Notes: generated by a model from the letters alone, not told the origin. A stretch of DNA of 64,000 nucleotides from Telluria mixta (GCF_029223865.1 NZ_CP119520.1:558001-622000), one strand, 5' to 3'; positions 1-12,530 are shown, counted from the first letter of the stretch. Translations and numbers: made by a program.

Positions 1-1372
1 GCGGGAAGCGGCCCTGCCACTCGATGTCGGCGTCGTTGATGCGGCCGCGCGGCGCCAGTTCCGTCAGCAGCTGGCGATGCGCGGGCGCGATGGGCAGTTG
101 CACGGCCAGCGCGGCCAGCGCGCCCACGTCCAGTTGTTCGGCGCGCACTTCGAAGCGCTCGGGCTGGGTGCGCGTGGCCGGGCGCCACGACTCGTTCAGG
201 GTGGCCGGCGGCAGCACGACGCCGCCTTCCGTGACGACCGAGAAATCCTCCAGGCCGATCGTGTGGCCCAGCGCGCCGAAGGTCGGCTTGCCATCGTCCA
301 CGTTCGGCGCGATGGTCTCGCTGGCCGACAGCCGGCCCGATACGCGCGACAGCGCCAGCGGCGGCGTGTCCGGGCCGAGGCGCGCGCTGACGCCGGCCAG
401 CGCCAGGTCGGCCGTGAACCCGGCCAGGCGCGCGTGGTCGAAGTCGAGCCAGGCGCGCACGGAGCCGCGGCCCTCTTGCAGGGTGAACGGGTAATCGATG
501 TACTGCTTCCAGGCGGCCAGATCCGTATTGCGCAGGTCGGCATACACCTGGCCTTTCCACCGCCTTGCATCGGACGGCTTGGCGCCGAACGGCGGGTGCG
601 AGAAGCGCGCGCGCAGGTCGAGCGGGTCGCCGGCGCCCGGCGGCGGCGCGGCCTTCAGGGCAAAGCGGTGCGCCGTCCAGCGGTTCTGCAGCACGAGGGT
701 CACGTCCGACAGCGCGAGCGTGGGCGCGCCGCGCAGCTCGTCCGTCCACGACAAACGGCCTTCGCGGATCACGACCTCGTGCTGGCGCAGCAGCCAGTCG
801 GCGCCGCCGCCCTCTCCCTTCTTGTTCGGTTCGATGCGTACGCCGGCCACGGCGATGACGCCATCAAGCCCGCGCCGCACGTCCAGTTCCGGCCGGTTGA
901 TTTCCAGCGCCTCGAACCGGGGTTCGGCCGCCATCACCGACCACCACGACACGGTGGCGGACACGGACGGCAGCGCCAGCAGCTGGCGTCCTTCGCGGTC
1001 GTGCAGGCGCAGGTCGCCGAGATAGAGATTCGGCCGCAGGCCGCGCCACGACGCGTAGACGCGGGCGATGGTCACCTGGTTGCCCAGCGCGCGGCTGGCG
1101 GCACGTTCGATGTCCGGTTTGTAGTAATCGATGTTCGGCAGGACCGCGTAGCGCAGCACCAGGAATATCGCCATGAAGGCGAAATAGACGAGCAGGACGG
1201 CCTTGATCGTGAAGCCGAGCACGTGATGCGACGCGAGGTTCGCATAGCGGTAGCAGGCACGCGCGCGGGCCCAGCGCTCCACCAGCGGCACGTGCTCATG
1301 CGCGTGCGTCTGGAGATGCGCCTGCTCGTGCGCGTCATGTTCGCGCTGCGCCTGCGGTTCCGGGTTGTGCAT
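1..1372 (-). CDS. yhdP: YhdP/AsmA-like large envelope protein (TIGR02099 type), N-terminal part
   Basis: This is the amino-terminal 457 or so residues of a long minus-strand gene running off the left edge. It starts with a His-rich cytoplasmic tail, then a single transmembrane helix near residues 54-74, then a periplasmic region beginning YAVLPNIDYYKPDIERAASR and continuing into AsmA-like beta-rich sequence (VTIARVYASWRGLRPNLYLG). YhdP-family proteins are inner-membrane-anchored bridges thought to carry phospholipid to the outer membrane. The gene is divergent from glnE, an arrangement common in Burkholderiales. The ATG at 1370-1372 gives a sensible cytoplasmic tail; I see no strong Shine-Dalgarno. 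Only the N-terminus is visible, so completeness cannot be judged. Confidence 0.85.
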   Translation of the reverse strand, partial: MHNPEPQAQREHDAHEQAHLQTHAHEHVPLVERWARARACYRYANLASHHVLGFTIKAVLLVYFAFMAIFLVLRYAVLPNIDYYKPDIERAASRALGNQVTIARVYASWRGLRPNLYLGDLRLHDREGRQLLALPSVSATVSWWSVMAAEPRFEALEINRPELDVRRGLDGVIAVAGVRIEPNKKGEGGGADWLLRQHEVVIREGRLSWTDELRGAPTLALSDVTLVLQNRWTAHRFALKAAPPPGAGDPLDLRARFSHPPFGAKPSDARRWKGQVYADLRNTDLAAWKQYIDYPFTLQEGRGSVRAWLDFDHARLAGFTADLALAGVSARLGPDTPPLALSRVSGRLSASETIAPNVDDGKPTFGALGHTIGLEDFSVVTEGGVVLPPATLNESWRPATRTQPERFEVRAEQLDVGALAALAVQLPIAPAHRQLLTELAPRGRINDADIEWQGRFP

Positions 1373-1537
1373 CAAAAGGCTCAAAGGCTCGCCGAGTATT
1401 AATAATCTGTAAATAAGAGAGCGCTTGCAACATCCGCGGCGTCTACCTTACCATCGTGCTGACCCAGGGCAGCATGGCGGGCAATTTTACCCCATAGCAA
1501 GCGTCCCGAAACGCACAACTCGTCTGGAAATCGCCCT

Positions 1538-4279
1538 ATGCTTCAAGCTTCCCCGCAGTCTCTGGCGCAGATGTCGCGCTTTTACCAACGCTGGCTCGGC
1601 GCCGATCCGGCCCGTGCCGGGCGCGTCGATACCCTGTCCGCATTATCGCTGGCCTCCCTCGATTTCGGCGCAGCGCTGAAGACCGAGGCCGCCTTGGGTC
1701 CGAACGGCACAGTCCTGCCGACAACCCGGGCGATGCGCCGCCTGCGCAACCTGCTCATCTGCACCATCATCCGGCGCGACCTCGACGGCCAGGCCGACCT
1801 CGACGAAGTCGTCACGGCGATGAGCCGCTTCGCCGATTTCGCCGTCCAGACCCACCTGGCCGAGCTGATGGCGGAAATGACCGCGCTGCACGGCGAACCG
1901 GTCGGCGCCGATTCCGGACGCCCCCAGCAGATGATGGTGCTGGCGATGGGCAAGCACGGCGGCGGCGAACTGAACGTCTCGTCGGATATCGACCTCATCT
2001 TCGTCTACCCCGAGGACGGCGACACGAACGCCGGGCCCGGCCAGAAATCGCTGTCCAATCACGAATTTTTCGGGCGCCTCGGCCGCAAGCTGATCGCCGC
2101 GCTGTCCGAAATCACCGAAGACGGTTTTACGTTCCGCGTAGACATGGCGCTGCGTCCAAACGGCAAGTCGGGCCCGCTCGTGGCGAGCCTGAACATGGTC
2201 GAGGACTACCTGATCGTACAGGGGCGCGAATGGGAACGTTATGCCTGGGTCAAGGCGCGCGCGGTCACCGGCGACCCGGCCGACATCGCGGCGCTCGACG
2301 CCATCGTGCGGCCGTTCGTGTTCCGGCGCTATCTCGACTTCGGCGTGATCGACGCGATCCGCACGATGCACGCCCAGATCCGCGCCGAGGTCAACCGCCA
2401 GGAGCGCCTGCATCCGGAGCGCAACCAGAACGTCAAGCTGGGCCGCGGCGGCATCCGCGAAATCGAATTCCTGGCGCAGGTGTTCCAGCTGATCCGCGGC
2501 GGCCGCGATCCGGCGCTGCGCGAGCGCTCCACGCGCAAGACCTTGCGACTGCTGGCCGAGCGCGAACTGCTGGCCGCCGACACGGTCGAGCAATTGCTTG
2601 AAGCTTATACATTCCTGCGCAACCTGGAGCACCGCCTGCAATACCTGGAGGATGCCCAGACGCACACGATGCCCGTCGCGCCCGAAGACCGGAACACGGT
2701 CGCGCGCATGATGGGCATGGCCGACGAGGCCGAGCTGCTGGCCCGGCTCGACGCGTGGCGCGTCTTCGTCGCCGCCCAGTTCGACGCGATCTTCGCGGAC
2801 AAGGCGGCCGGCACCGAGCCGGTCGACCCGGATGCGCTGCTGACCGATCCGGACAACCGCGACGCCATCGCCGACCGCCTCGCGAGCCTGGGCTTCGACG
2901 ATCCGCAGGCCGGCGCGAACCGTCTCGTCGCCACGTGGCAGGCGCCCCGGCTGCAGACGTTGCCGGAAGCGAGCCGCCACCGCCTCGTCGCCCTCGTCAA
3001 CACGGCGCTGACGCAGATCCCGGACGTCGTCGCGCAAGCGGGTGCCGGCAGCCACGCGGCCACCCTGGGCCGCCTGCTCGATTTCTTCGAAGCCATTGCG
3101 CGCCGCTCCGCGTATCTGTCGCTGCTGACGGAATATCCTCACACACTGGAGCGGGTGCTCCGCATGATCAACGCGTCCGGCTGGGCCGCGACCTTCCTGA
3201 CCCAGCACCCGATCCTGCTGGACGAGCTGCTGGACGACCGCGGCAACGCCGCCGAAGATCTGCCTTCGCTGGCGACGAGCCTCGCGGCCCAGCTCGACGA
3301 AGCCACGGGGGACACGGAGCGCCAGCTCGACATCCTGCGCGAAGCCCACCACGCCCAGATGTTCCGCCTGCTGGCGCTGGATCTCGCGGGAGAACTGTCC
3401 GTCGAACGCCTGGCCGACCACCTGTCCGCGCTGGCCGACCTGATCGTGTGCGAGGTCGTGCGCCGCGCCTGGCGCACCATCGCGTCGCGTCACGTGGAGG
3501 TGCCGCGCTTCGCCGTCATCGCGTACGGCAAGCTGGGCGGCAAGGAACTGGGCTATGTCTCCGACCTGGACGTGATCTTCCTGTTCGACGACGACGACGA
3601 CATGGCGCCCTCGAACTACGCCAAGCTGGCCCAGCGCTTCATCACGTGGATGACGACGCATACGCCGGCCGGCATCCTGTTCGACATCGACACGGCGCTG
3701 CGGCCGGACGGCGCGTCCGGCATGCTCGTGTCGTCCGTGACCGCGTTCGAGCGTTACCAGCAATCGTCCGCGTGGCTGTGGGAGCACCAGGCCCTCACCC
3801 GCGCGCGCTTCTGCGCGGGCGATGCCGGCATCGGTGCCCGGTTCGAGACGATCCGCGAACAGGTGCTGCGCCAGGACCGCTCGAACCGCGAGGCCGAACT
3901 GCGCGAGGAAGTCGTCAAGATGCGCCAGCGCATGCGCGACGCGCACCCGCCCCGCGACGAGCGTTTCGACCTGAAGCACGACGAAGGCGGCATGATCGAC
4001 ATCGAGTTCATCGTCCAGTACCTCGTGCTGCGGCATGCGGCCGCGTATCCGCAGCTGACGGCGAACGTCGGCAACATCGCCCTGCTGAAACTGTGCGGCA
4101 CGCTGGGGCTCATCGACACGGGCCTGGCCGACGGCGCCGCCGCCGCATACCGCGCCATGCGCAAGCTGCAGCACCAGGTCCGCCTGCAGGGTCAGGAAAA
4201 TGCTCGCGTGGAACGCAGTCTCGTCGCGAAACATGCAGACGTCGTCGTGCGGCTGTGGCACGACTGTTTCCACATATAA
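1538..4279 (+). CDS. glnE: Bifunctional glutamine synthetase adenylyltransferase/adenylyl-removing enzyme GlnE
   Basis: GlnE attaches AMP to, and removes it from, a tyrosine of glutamine synthetase in response to PII, switching the enzyme off or on. The 913-residue length is normal. Both nucleotidyltransferase motifs are visible: GKHGGGELNVSSDIDLIF near residue 137 (N-terminal adenylyl-removing half) and GKLGGKELGYVSDLDVIFLF near residue 664 (C-terminal adenylyl-transferase half), each with the G-G-E-L and S-D-x-D signature. The substrate gene glnA lies about 24 kb downstream in the same window. The ATG at 1538 is preceded only by a weak purine stretch. No terminator follows; the next gene starts about 100 bases on. 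Confidence 0.97.
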   Translation: MLQASPQSLAQMSRFYQRWLGADPARAGRVDTLSALSLASLDFGAALKTEAALGPNGTVLPTTRAMRRLRNLLICTIIRRDLDGQADLDEVVTAMSRFADFAVQTHLAELMAEMTALHGEPVGADSGRPQQMMVLAMGKHGGGELNVSSDIDLIFVYPEDGDTNAGPGQKSLSNHEFFGRLGRKLIAALSEITEDGFTFRVDMALRPNGKSGPLVASLNMVEDYLIVQGREWERYAWVKARAVTGDPADIAALDAIVRPFVFRRYLDFGVIDAIRTMHAQIRAEVNRQERLHPERNQNVKLGRGGIREIEFLAQVFQLIRGGRDPALRERSTRKTLRLLAERELLAADTVEQLLEAYTFLRNLEHRLQYLEDAQTHTMPVAPEDRNTVARMMGMADEAELLARLDAWRVFVAAQFDAIFADKAAGTEPVDPDALLTDPDNRDAIADRLASLGFDDPQAGANRLVATWQAPRLQTLPEASRHRLVALVNTALTQIPDVVAQAGAGSHAATLGRLLDFFEAIARRSAYLSLLTEYPHTLERVLRMINASGWAATFLTQHPILLDELLDDRGNAAEDLPSLATSLAAQLDEATGDTERQLDILREAHHAQMFRLLALDLAGELSVERLADHLSALADLIVCEVVRRAWRTIASRHVEVPRFAVIAYGKLGGKELGYVSDLDVIFLFDDDDDMAPSNYAKLAQRFITWMTTHTPAGILFDIDTALRPDGASGMLVSSVTAFERYQQSSAWLWEHQALTRARFCAGDAGIGARFETIREQVLRQDRSNREAELREEVVKMRQRMRDAHPPRDERFDLKHDEGGMIDIEFIVQYLVLRHAAAYPQLTANVGNIALLKLCGTLGLIDTGLADGAAAAYRAMRKLQHQVRLQGQENARVERSLVAKHADVVVRLWHDCFHI

Positions 4280-4326
4280 GAATTTTCTTTAGGAAAGTAT
4301 TTACGAATTGATTTTCGTCAATACGT

Positions 4327-4381
4327 AAGACTCCGGTAGGGCCAACGTAGTGATCTACGTCAAGCCTATTACCGGAGTCTT
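4327..4381 (+). promoter_or_regulatory. 5'-leader hairpin that buries the Shine-Dalgarno of the first TonB receptor
   Basis: A perfect 12-base inverted repeat (AAGACTCCGGTA at 4327-4338, TACCGGAGTCTT at 4370-4381) closes over a second perfect 6-base stem, ACGTAG-TGAT-CTACGT, at 4345-4360. The 3' arm contains the GGAG (4374-4377) that sits five bases before the ATG at 4383. If folded in RNA, the ribosome site is fully paired. No T-run follows, so it is not a terminator. It could be a translational switch, a small-RNA or protein target, or at DNA level an operator. The repeat is seen directly; the function is inferred. Confidence 0.7.
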
Positions 4382-4382
4382 C

Positions 4383-7238
4383 ATGCAACAGCGTACAAGA
4401 ATCGCATTGGCCGTGGCCCTTGCCACGCATACGATGTCGGCCCTTGCACAAGAACCACTGCAGCGCGTCGAAGTGACGGGCTCGCGCATCCGCCAGGTCG
4501 ACCTGGAAACGGCGCAGCCGATCCAGGTGCTGACCCAGGACCAGATCCAGAAGACCGGCCTCGTCACCGTCGGCGACATCATCAACAACCTGTCCGCCGC
4601 CGGCACCCCGGCCTTTTCCAAAGGGCAGACGTTGACGTCGAACCGCGAACAGGGCGGCCAGTACATCAACATGCGCAACCTCGGCGCGAACCGGCTGCTG
4701 GTGCTGGTAAACGGCAAGCGCTGGACGCAGACGGTCGCCGGCTACACCGACATGTCGACGATCCCGGCGGCGCTGATCGAGCGCATCGACATCCTGAAGG
4801 ATGGCGCTTCGTCGATCTACGGGTCGGACGCGATCGCGGGTGTCGTCAACATCATCCTCAAAAAGAGCATGCAGGGCGGCCTGGCCAGCGTGTACGCAGG
4901 CCGCAACGAACAAGGCGACGGCAGAAAGAAGGACTATGCCCTGTCGTACGGTGCGGGCGGCGACAGGGCGAACATGATGTTCGGCCTGACGTACACCGAG
5001 GACGGGGCCGTGTGGGCGAAGGACCGCGACATCACCGCCTTTCTGTACGGCCCCGGCCACGTGAACGCCAGCCTCGGCACGGGCCCGTGGGGCCGCATCC
5101 GCCAGGTGAACGCCGGCGGCGGCGCGACCGGTTTCAACAAGATCCTGAACCACACCGGTTCGTACCTGGGCGACGGCACCGGCACCCGCTCGCGCGATCC
5201 GAACAATTACCACGACTATACCGGCGCGGATGCCGATACGTTCAACTCGTCGGACCAGATGATGTATCTGTCGCCGACCCGGCTGGCGTCCATCTTCACC
5301 AGGGGCAGCATCACCCTGCCGCACGCGATGCGCTTCACGACCACGGCGATGTTCGCGGACCGCACGGCGGCGCGCGAGAACGCCGGCTACCCGCTGAGCT
5401 CCCTTACGCAGAGCAAGTTCCCCGTCTACATCGACAAGAACAGTTACTACAACCCGTACCCGGGCCAGGACCTGTTCTTTTACCGGCGCACGACCGAAGT
5501 GCCGCGCATGGCGACCAACGAGAACCGGACGCTCCACATCGACGTCGGCCTGGAAGGCACCGTCGACCTGTCCGGCAAGGCGTGGAGCTGGAGCGTCGGC
5601 TACAACCACAGCGCCATCACGGGCGCCATCCTGTCGAAAGGCCACCTGAACCTGCTGAACCTCAAAAAGGCGCTCGGCCCATCGTTCCTGAACGCGGCGG
5701 GTGCCGTACAGTGCGGCACGGCCGCCAACCCGATCCCGCTGGCCGAGTGCGTGCCGTTCGACATCGTGGGCGGCCCGTCGGCGTCGACCGCCGCGGCGCT
5801 GGACTACGTGATGTCCACCGGCCAGGCCACCTACGGCTCGACCATCAACAGCGCCACCGCCGACATCACCGGCGACCTGTTCGACCTGCCGGCCGGCGCG
5901 GTCGGCATCGCGGCCGGGCTCGAGCACCGCTCCGTCTGCGGCTACGACCGTCCGGGCCAGTTCGAGCAGTCGGGCTACTCGACCGACCTGGCAGGCAACG
6001 CCACCGTCGGCAGGTACACGGTGCGCGAAGCCTATATCGAATTCAACGTCCCGCTGCTGAAGAACAAGCCGTTCGCGCAACTGCTGGGCATCGACATCGC
6101 GTCGCGCCATTCCGACTACAGCAACTTCGGCAACACCACGAACAGCAAGGCCAGCGTGATGTGGAAGCCGGTGCGCGACCTGCTCGCGCGCGCCACGTAC
6201 GCCCAGGGCTTCCGCGCGCCGACCCTGAACGACACCTTCGGCGGCGGTTCGCAGGCCTTTGACGCCTACCTGGACGCGTGCGACAGCAAGTATGGCGAAG
6301 CGGCGAAGAACCCGGCCGTGGCGGCCCGCTGCGCGGCCGCCGGCGTTCCGGCCGGGTTCCGCCAGGTCAACCAGGCCGGCACGCCCGTCCCCGCCGGCGG
6401 CGCGCAGACGCCGTTCCCGTTCCAGCAGGGCGCCGGCAACGCCGCGCTGCAGCCGGAAACGGCGACGACGAAGACCATCGGCCTCGTCTACAGCCCGGGC
6501 TGGCTGAACGGCGCCTCGATCGCGCTGGACTGGTTCGACATCCACGTCGAGAACCGCATCACGGGCGTGACCGCGGCCTACGAGATCAACCAGTGCTATG
6601 TCGGCGGCGTGCAGGCGTTCTGCGACAGGATTCAGCGCGACCCGGTCACCGGCATGATCACGAGCCTGTCGCGCCGCAACGCCAACCTGGGCGAACTGCA
6701 GACGAAGGGCTTCGACCTGGCCCTCGCTTACCGTTTCCCGCGCACGGCCTTTGGCCAGTTCAACGTACGTTCGGAATCGACTTATACCGAAACGTTCCGC
6801 ATCAGGAGCACGCCGGCGTCGAACTGGGACAACTATGCCGGCGAGTTCACGTACAACCGCGTGAAGTCGAACCTGGCACTCGACTGGAACCTCGGCAACT
6901 GGAGCGCCACGCTGGCGTCGCGCTACTACAGCGGCGTGAAGGTCCATTGCTGGAGCGCGGCCAATAACGAGGAATGCAGCAACCCGAACGACCCGGCCAG
7001 CTGGGGCACGGGCTACACGAAGTTCGGCGCACAGGTCTACAGCGACCTGTCGCTGGGGTATGCCCTGCCGTGGCAAGCGAAGCTGCTGGTCGGCGCCAAC
7101 AACGTATTCGACCGCAAGCCGCGCATCGTCTACGACGCCAACACGTCCTTCGTGAACGGCACGTCGGCGTCATCGGCTGTCGATCCGCAGATGCCGATCG
7201 ATCGCCTGTTCTACGTGCGCTACAACCAGTCGTTCTGA
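4383..7238 (+). CDS. TonB-dependent outer-membrane receptor (paralogue 1 of a tandem pair)
   Basis: A 951-residue outer-membrane receptor that would import a substrate using energy from TonB-ExbB-ExbD. It has a signal peptide (residues 1 to about 23, ending SALAQ), then a plug starting [20 protein letters not shown], the plug signature [19 protein letters not shown] near residue 140, and a beta-barrel ending in the terminal aromatic motif YVRYNQSF. The start at 4383 is chosen over an in-frame GTG at 4350 because it has GGAG at five bases and gives a clean signal peptide. It is strongly similar along its length to the next gene. No transporter or enzyme neighbour reveals the substrate. Confidence 0.93.
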   Translation: MQQRTRIALAVALATHTMSALAQEPLQRVEVTGSRIRQVDLETAQPIQVLTQDQIQKTGLVTVGDIINNLSAAGTPAFSKGQTLTSNREQGGQYINMRNLGANRLLVLVNGKRWTQTVAGYTDMSTIPAALIERIDILKDGASSIYGSDAIAGVVNIILKKSMQGGLASVYAGRNEQGDGRKKDYALSYGAGGDRANMMFGLTYTEDGAVWAKDRDITAFLYGPGHVNASLGTGPWGRIRQVNAGGGATGFNKILNHTGSYLGDGTGTRSRDPNNYHDYTGADADTFNSSDQMMYLSPTRLASIFTRGSITLPHAMRFTTTAMFADRTAARENAGYPLSSLTQSKFPVYIDKNSYYNPYPGQDLFFYRRTTEVPRMATNENRTLHIDVGLEGTVDLSGKAWSWSVGYNHSAITGAILSKGHLNLLNLKKALGPSFLNAAGAVQCGTAANPIPLAECVPFDIVGGPSASTAAALDYVMSTGQATYGSTINSATADITGDLFDLPAGAVGIAAGLEHRSVCGYDRPGQFEQSGYSTDLAGNATVGRYTVREAYIEFNVPLLKNKPFAQLLGIDIASRHSDYSNFGNTTNSKASVMWKPVRDLLARATYAQGFRAPTLNDTFGGGSQAFDAYLDACDSKYGEAAKNPAVAARCAAAGVPAGFRQVNQAGTPVPAGGAQTPFPFQQGAGNAALQPETATTKTIGLVYSPGWLNGASIALDWFDIHVENRITGVTAAYEINQCYVGGVQAFCDRIQRDPVTGMITSLSRRNANLGELQTKGFDLALAYRFPRTAFGQFNVRSESTYTETFRIRSTPASNWDNYAGEFTYNRVKSNLALDWNLGNWSATLASRYYSGVKVHCWSAANNEECSNPNDPASWGTGYTKFGAQVYSDLSLGYALPWQAKLLVGANNVFDRKPRIVYDANTSFVNGTSASSAVDPQMPIDRLFYVRYNQSF

Positions 7239-7648
7239 CCTTTCAAGAAATTTTGCCTGTTGTACAAATGTAACAGTCTAAAAAGCAGGCAAATTCTCTT
7301 GCCCCAATCTGGTGCATTCCGGCCGTAAAAGAATGTTGCACCCATTCTAGCGATCTGTAGGGGGTTCTACGTCCAAACTGATGCATTCAGCATAGATTCA
7401 TGTCTGTACCCAACATTTGTTTCCGTAAATACGCCCAACTTCGGTGATTTACTTGTAATTACGCAAACCCGCAACACCCACAAATATGCACCCTCGAACA
7501 TTGACAGGCTGCCACGGTGGATGCTTCCATTGCCAGCTTGAAAAAAAATGTTAACCACATTGCTTTCAAGACAGTCGCTTCGCAGCGACGGCCTCACACG
7601 GCTGCTGCTACCCAGTTCGCCGTGCTCTAACCTAGGAGTTTTGTAACC
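7239..7648. other. 410-base gap between the two tandem TonB receptors
   Basis: No convincing gene. The stretch is visibly AT-richer than its neighbours. It holds an imperfect hairpin (GGTGCATTC at 7311-7319 against GAATG-TT-CACC-type sequence at 7331-7342) without a T-run, a tight hairpin GTCGCT-TCGC-AGCGAC at 7574-7589 in the leader of the next gene, and a TTGACA at 7501-7506 with no good -10 at the right distance. The Shine-Dalgarno AGGAG for the next gene is at 7634-7638. The 4327-4381 hairpin seen before the first paralogue is absent here, so the two genes probably differ in control. Confidence 0.5.
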
Positions 7649-10516
<2,868 letters not shown>

Positions 10517-10537
10517 TCCCCGTTTGAACGCCTGAAC

Positions 10538-10571
10538 AATGCCCGCCAGGTTCGCCTGGCGGGCATTTTTT
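10538..10571 (+). terminator. Rho-independent terminator after the second TonB receptor
   Basis: A 13-base perfect stem (AATGCCCGCCAGG at 10538-10550, CCTGGCGGGCATT at 10555-10567) with TTCG loop runs into a T-run. It ends the transcript of the receptor before map. Confidence 0.93.
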
Positions 10572-10616
10572 CATCCGAGCGGCTATCATGAACGGTCGAT
10601 GAACAAGTCACGAACC

Positions 10617-11384
10617 ATGCCTATCAAACTCAAGACCGAAAAAGATATCGCCAAGATGCGCGTCTCCGGCCGCCTGGCGGCCGAGGTGCTGGAAATGATC
10701 GCGGAATACGTCGTCCCCGGCGTCTCCACCGAAGAACTCGACCGGCGCTGCAACGACTACATCCGCAAGGTGCAGAAGGCCACGCCCGCCAACGTCGGCT
10801 ACCACGGCTTTCCGAAGACCCTGTGCACGTCCGTGAACAGCGTCGTCTGCCACGGCATCCCCTCCCCCGCCGAGATCCTGCAGGATGGCGACATCGTCAA
10901 CATCGACGTCACCGTGATCAAGGACGGCTGGCATGGCGACACGAGCCGCATGTACTTCGTCGGCACCCCGAGTCCGGAGGCGAAGAAGCTCGTCGACACG
11001 ACGTACGACGCCATGATGGCCGGCATCCGCGCCGTGCGCCCGGGCGCGCGCCTGGGCGACGTGGGCCATGCGATCCAGAAGCTGGCGGAAGCCCAGGGCT
11101 ATTCCGTCGTGCGCGAATACTGCGGCCACGGCATCGGCAAGGTCTACCACGAAGACCCGCAAGTGCTGCACTACGGCCGCCCGAACACGGGCATGCTCAT
11201 CAAGGAAGGCATGACGTTCACGGTCGAACCGATGATCAACCTGGGCGACGCCGACGTCGAACAGCTCGACGACGGCTGGACGGTCGTCACGCGCGACCGG
11301 TCGTTGTCCGCGCAGTGGGAACACATGATCGCGGTGACGAAGAACGGGTTCGAGATATTGACCCCGTGGCCGAAGAGCAAATAA
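10617..11384 (+). CDS. map: Type I methionine aminopeptidase
   Basis: Removes the initiator methionine from new proteins in the cytoplasm. The 255-residue product has the expected metal-site blocks: CHGIPS near residue 80, NIDVTVIKDGWHGDTSRMYF with the two metal-binding aspartates near residues 97-109, CGHGIGKVYHEDPQ near residue 170, the glutamate of TVEPMINLG near residue 205, and EHMIAVT near the end. The ATG at 10617 gives an N-terminus MPIKLKTEKDIAKMRVSGRL matching the family; an in-frame ATG at 10599 is possible, and neither has a clear Shine-Dalgarno. It converges on gap across a shared terminator. Confidence 0.96.
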   Translation: MPIKLKTEKDIAKMRVSGRLAAEVLEMIAEYVVPGVSTEELDRRCNDYIRKVQKATPANVGYHGFPKTLCTSVNSVVCHGIPSPAEILQDGDIVNIDVTVIKDGWHGDTSRMYFVGTPSPEAKKLVDTTYDAMMAGIRAVRPGARLGDVGHAIQKLAEAQGYSVVREYCGHGIGKVYHEDPQVLHYGRPNTGMLIKEGMTFTVEPMINLGDADVEQLDDGWTVVTRDRSLSAQWEHMIAVTKNGFEILTPWPKSK

Positions 11385-11412
11385 AAAAAGCGCTCCCGAG
11401 GGAGCGCTTTTT
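11384..11412. terminator. Bidirectional terminator between map and gap
   Basis: GCGCTCC (11390-11396), loop CGAG, GGAGCGC (11401-11407), with an A-run before and a T-run after, so it can stop transcription from both convergent genes. Confidence 0.9.
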
Positions 11413-11429
11413 CATGGTGCCGAACCCGA

Positions 11430-12440
11430 TTATTTCGCGTTCATCAGCGCCACGGTGGTGTCCAGCATGCGGTTGCTGAAGCCCCACTCGTTGTCGTACC
11501 ACGACGACACCTTCACCAGGCGGCCCGACACCTTGGTCAGGGTCGCGTCGAAGTTCGACGATGCCGGGTTGTGGTTGAAGTCGACCGACACCAGCGGCTC
11601 GGTGTTGTACGTCAGGATGCCTTTCAGCGCGCCTTCCGATGCGTCCTTCATCAGCTTGTTGATCTCTTCGACCGTCGTGTCGCGCTTGGCGATGAACGAC
11701 AGGTCGACGATCGACACGTTGATGGTCGGCACGCGGATCGCGTAGCCGTCCAGCTTGCCGTTCAGTTCCGGCAGCACGAGGCCGACGGCGGCGGCGGCGC
11801 CGGTCTTGGTCGGGATCATCGACTGCGTGGCCGAACGGGCGCGGCGCAGGTCTTCGTGCATCACGTCGGTCAGCACCTGGTCGTTGGTGTAGGCGTGCAC
11901 GGTGGTCATCAGGCCGTTTTCCAGGCCGATGGCGTCGTTCAGCGGCTTGACCAGCGGGGCCAGGCAGTTGGTGGTGCACGATGCGTTCGAGATGACGGTG
12001 TCCGTCGACTTCAGCACGTCCTGGTTCACGCCGAACACGATGGTGGCGTCGACATCCTTGCCGCCCGGTGCCGAGATGATGACCTTCTTGGCGCCGCCTT
12101 TCAGGTGGGCCGATGCCTTTTCCTTGGTGGTGAAGAAGCCGGTGCATTCCAGCACGACGTCCACGCCCAGCTCGCCCCACGGCAGTTCGGCCGGGTTGCG
12201 CTGCGCGTACACGCGGATGCGGTCGCCGTTGACGATCATGTAGTCGCCGTCCACTTCGACGGTGCCCGGGAACTTGCCGTGGGTCGTGTCGTAACGGGTC
12301 AGATGGGCGTTGTGCTCGACGTTGCCGAGATCGTTCAGCGCCACGATCTGGATGTCCTGCTTCTTGCCGCCTTCGTAGAAAGCGCGCAGCACGTTGCGGC
12401 CGATACGGCCATAACCGTTGATTGCTACTTTGATCGTCAT
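11430..12440 (-). CDS. gap: Type I glyceraldehyde-3-phosphate dehydrogenase
   Basis: Oxidises glyceraldehyde-3-phosphate to 1,3-bisphosphoglycerate with NAD in glycolysis, or the reverse in gluconeogenesis. The 336 residues match the family. The Rossmann motif [10 protein letters not shown] is at residues 8-17 and the catalytic cysteine lies in [12 protein letters not shown] near residue 155; [13 protein letters not shown] is near the C-terminus. A Shine-Dalgarno AGGAG precedes the ATG by seven bases. It lies 90 bases downstream of tkt on the same strand, with a hairpin between them, so the two are probably partly co-transcribed. Confidence 0.98.
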   Translation of the reverse strand: MTIKVAINGYGRIGRNVLRAFYEGGKKQDIQIVALNDLGNVEHNAHLTRYDTTHGKFPGTVEVDGDYMIVNGDRIRVYAQRNPAELPWGELGVDVVLECTGFFTTKEKASAHLKGGAKKVIISAPGGKDVDATIVFGVNQDVLKSTDTVISNASCTTNCLAPLVKPLNDAIGLENGLMTTVHAYTNDQVLTDVMHEDLRRARSATQSMIPTKTGAAAAVGLVLPELNGKLDGYAIRVPTINVSIVDLSFIAKRDTTVEEINKLMKDASEGALKGILTYNTEPLVSVDFNHNPASSNFDATLTKVSGRLVKVSSWYDNEWGFSNRMLDTTVALMNAK

Positions 12441-12488
12441 TTATTCACTCCTGATTAAAAAAATCGTAACACCGAAGCATAGCGTGAA

Positions 12489-12522
12489 ACCCGCCGGCCG
12501 GACAGTCTCAGGGCCGGCGGGT
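12489..12522 (-). terminator. GC-rich hairpin between tkt and gap
   Basis: An 11-base perfect stem (ACCCGCCGGCC at 12489-12499, GGCCGGCGGGT at 12512-12522) lies in the 90-base tkt-gap spacer. On the minus strand it is followed only by a short TTT, so it may be a leaky terminator or a stabilising intercistronic structure rather than a full stop. Confidence 0.55.
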
Positions 12523-12530
12523 GCAATCCA

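Noticed and set aside
1643..4273. Long open frame antisense to glnE
   Set aside because: It is Arg/Ala/Val/His-rich without domains, and glnE on the other strand is a full known enzyme. Such frames arise from G/C at third positions.
4350..4382. GTG at 4350 as start of TonB receptor 1
   Set aside because: It lies in the loop-side stem of the leader hairpin, has no ribosome site and would put 11 extra residues before the signal peptide.
4110..7076. 988-codon open frame antisense to TonB receptor 1
   Set aside because: Low-complexity RVARAV-type composition and no recognisable family; the opposite strand encodes a clear receptor with signal peptide and plug motifs.
7501..7529. TTGACA as -35 box of TonB receptor 2
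   Set aside because: The hexamer at the right distance (CTTCCA) is not a credible -10, so no promoter was called.
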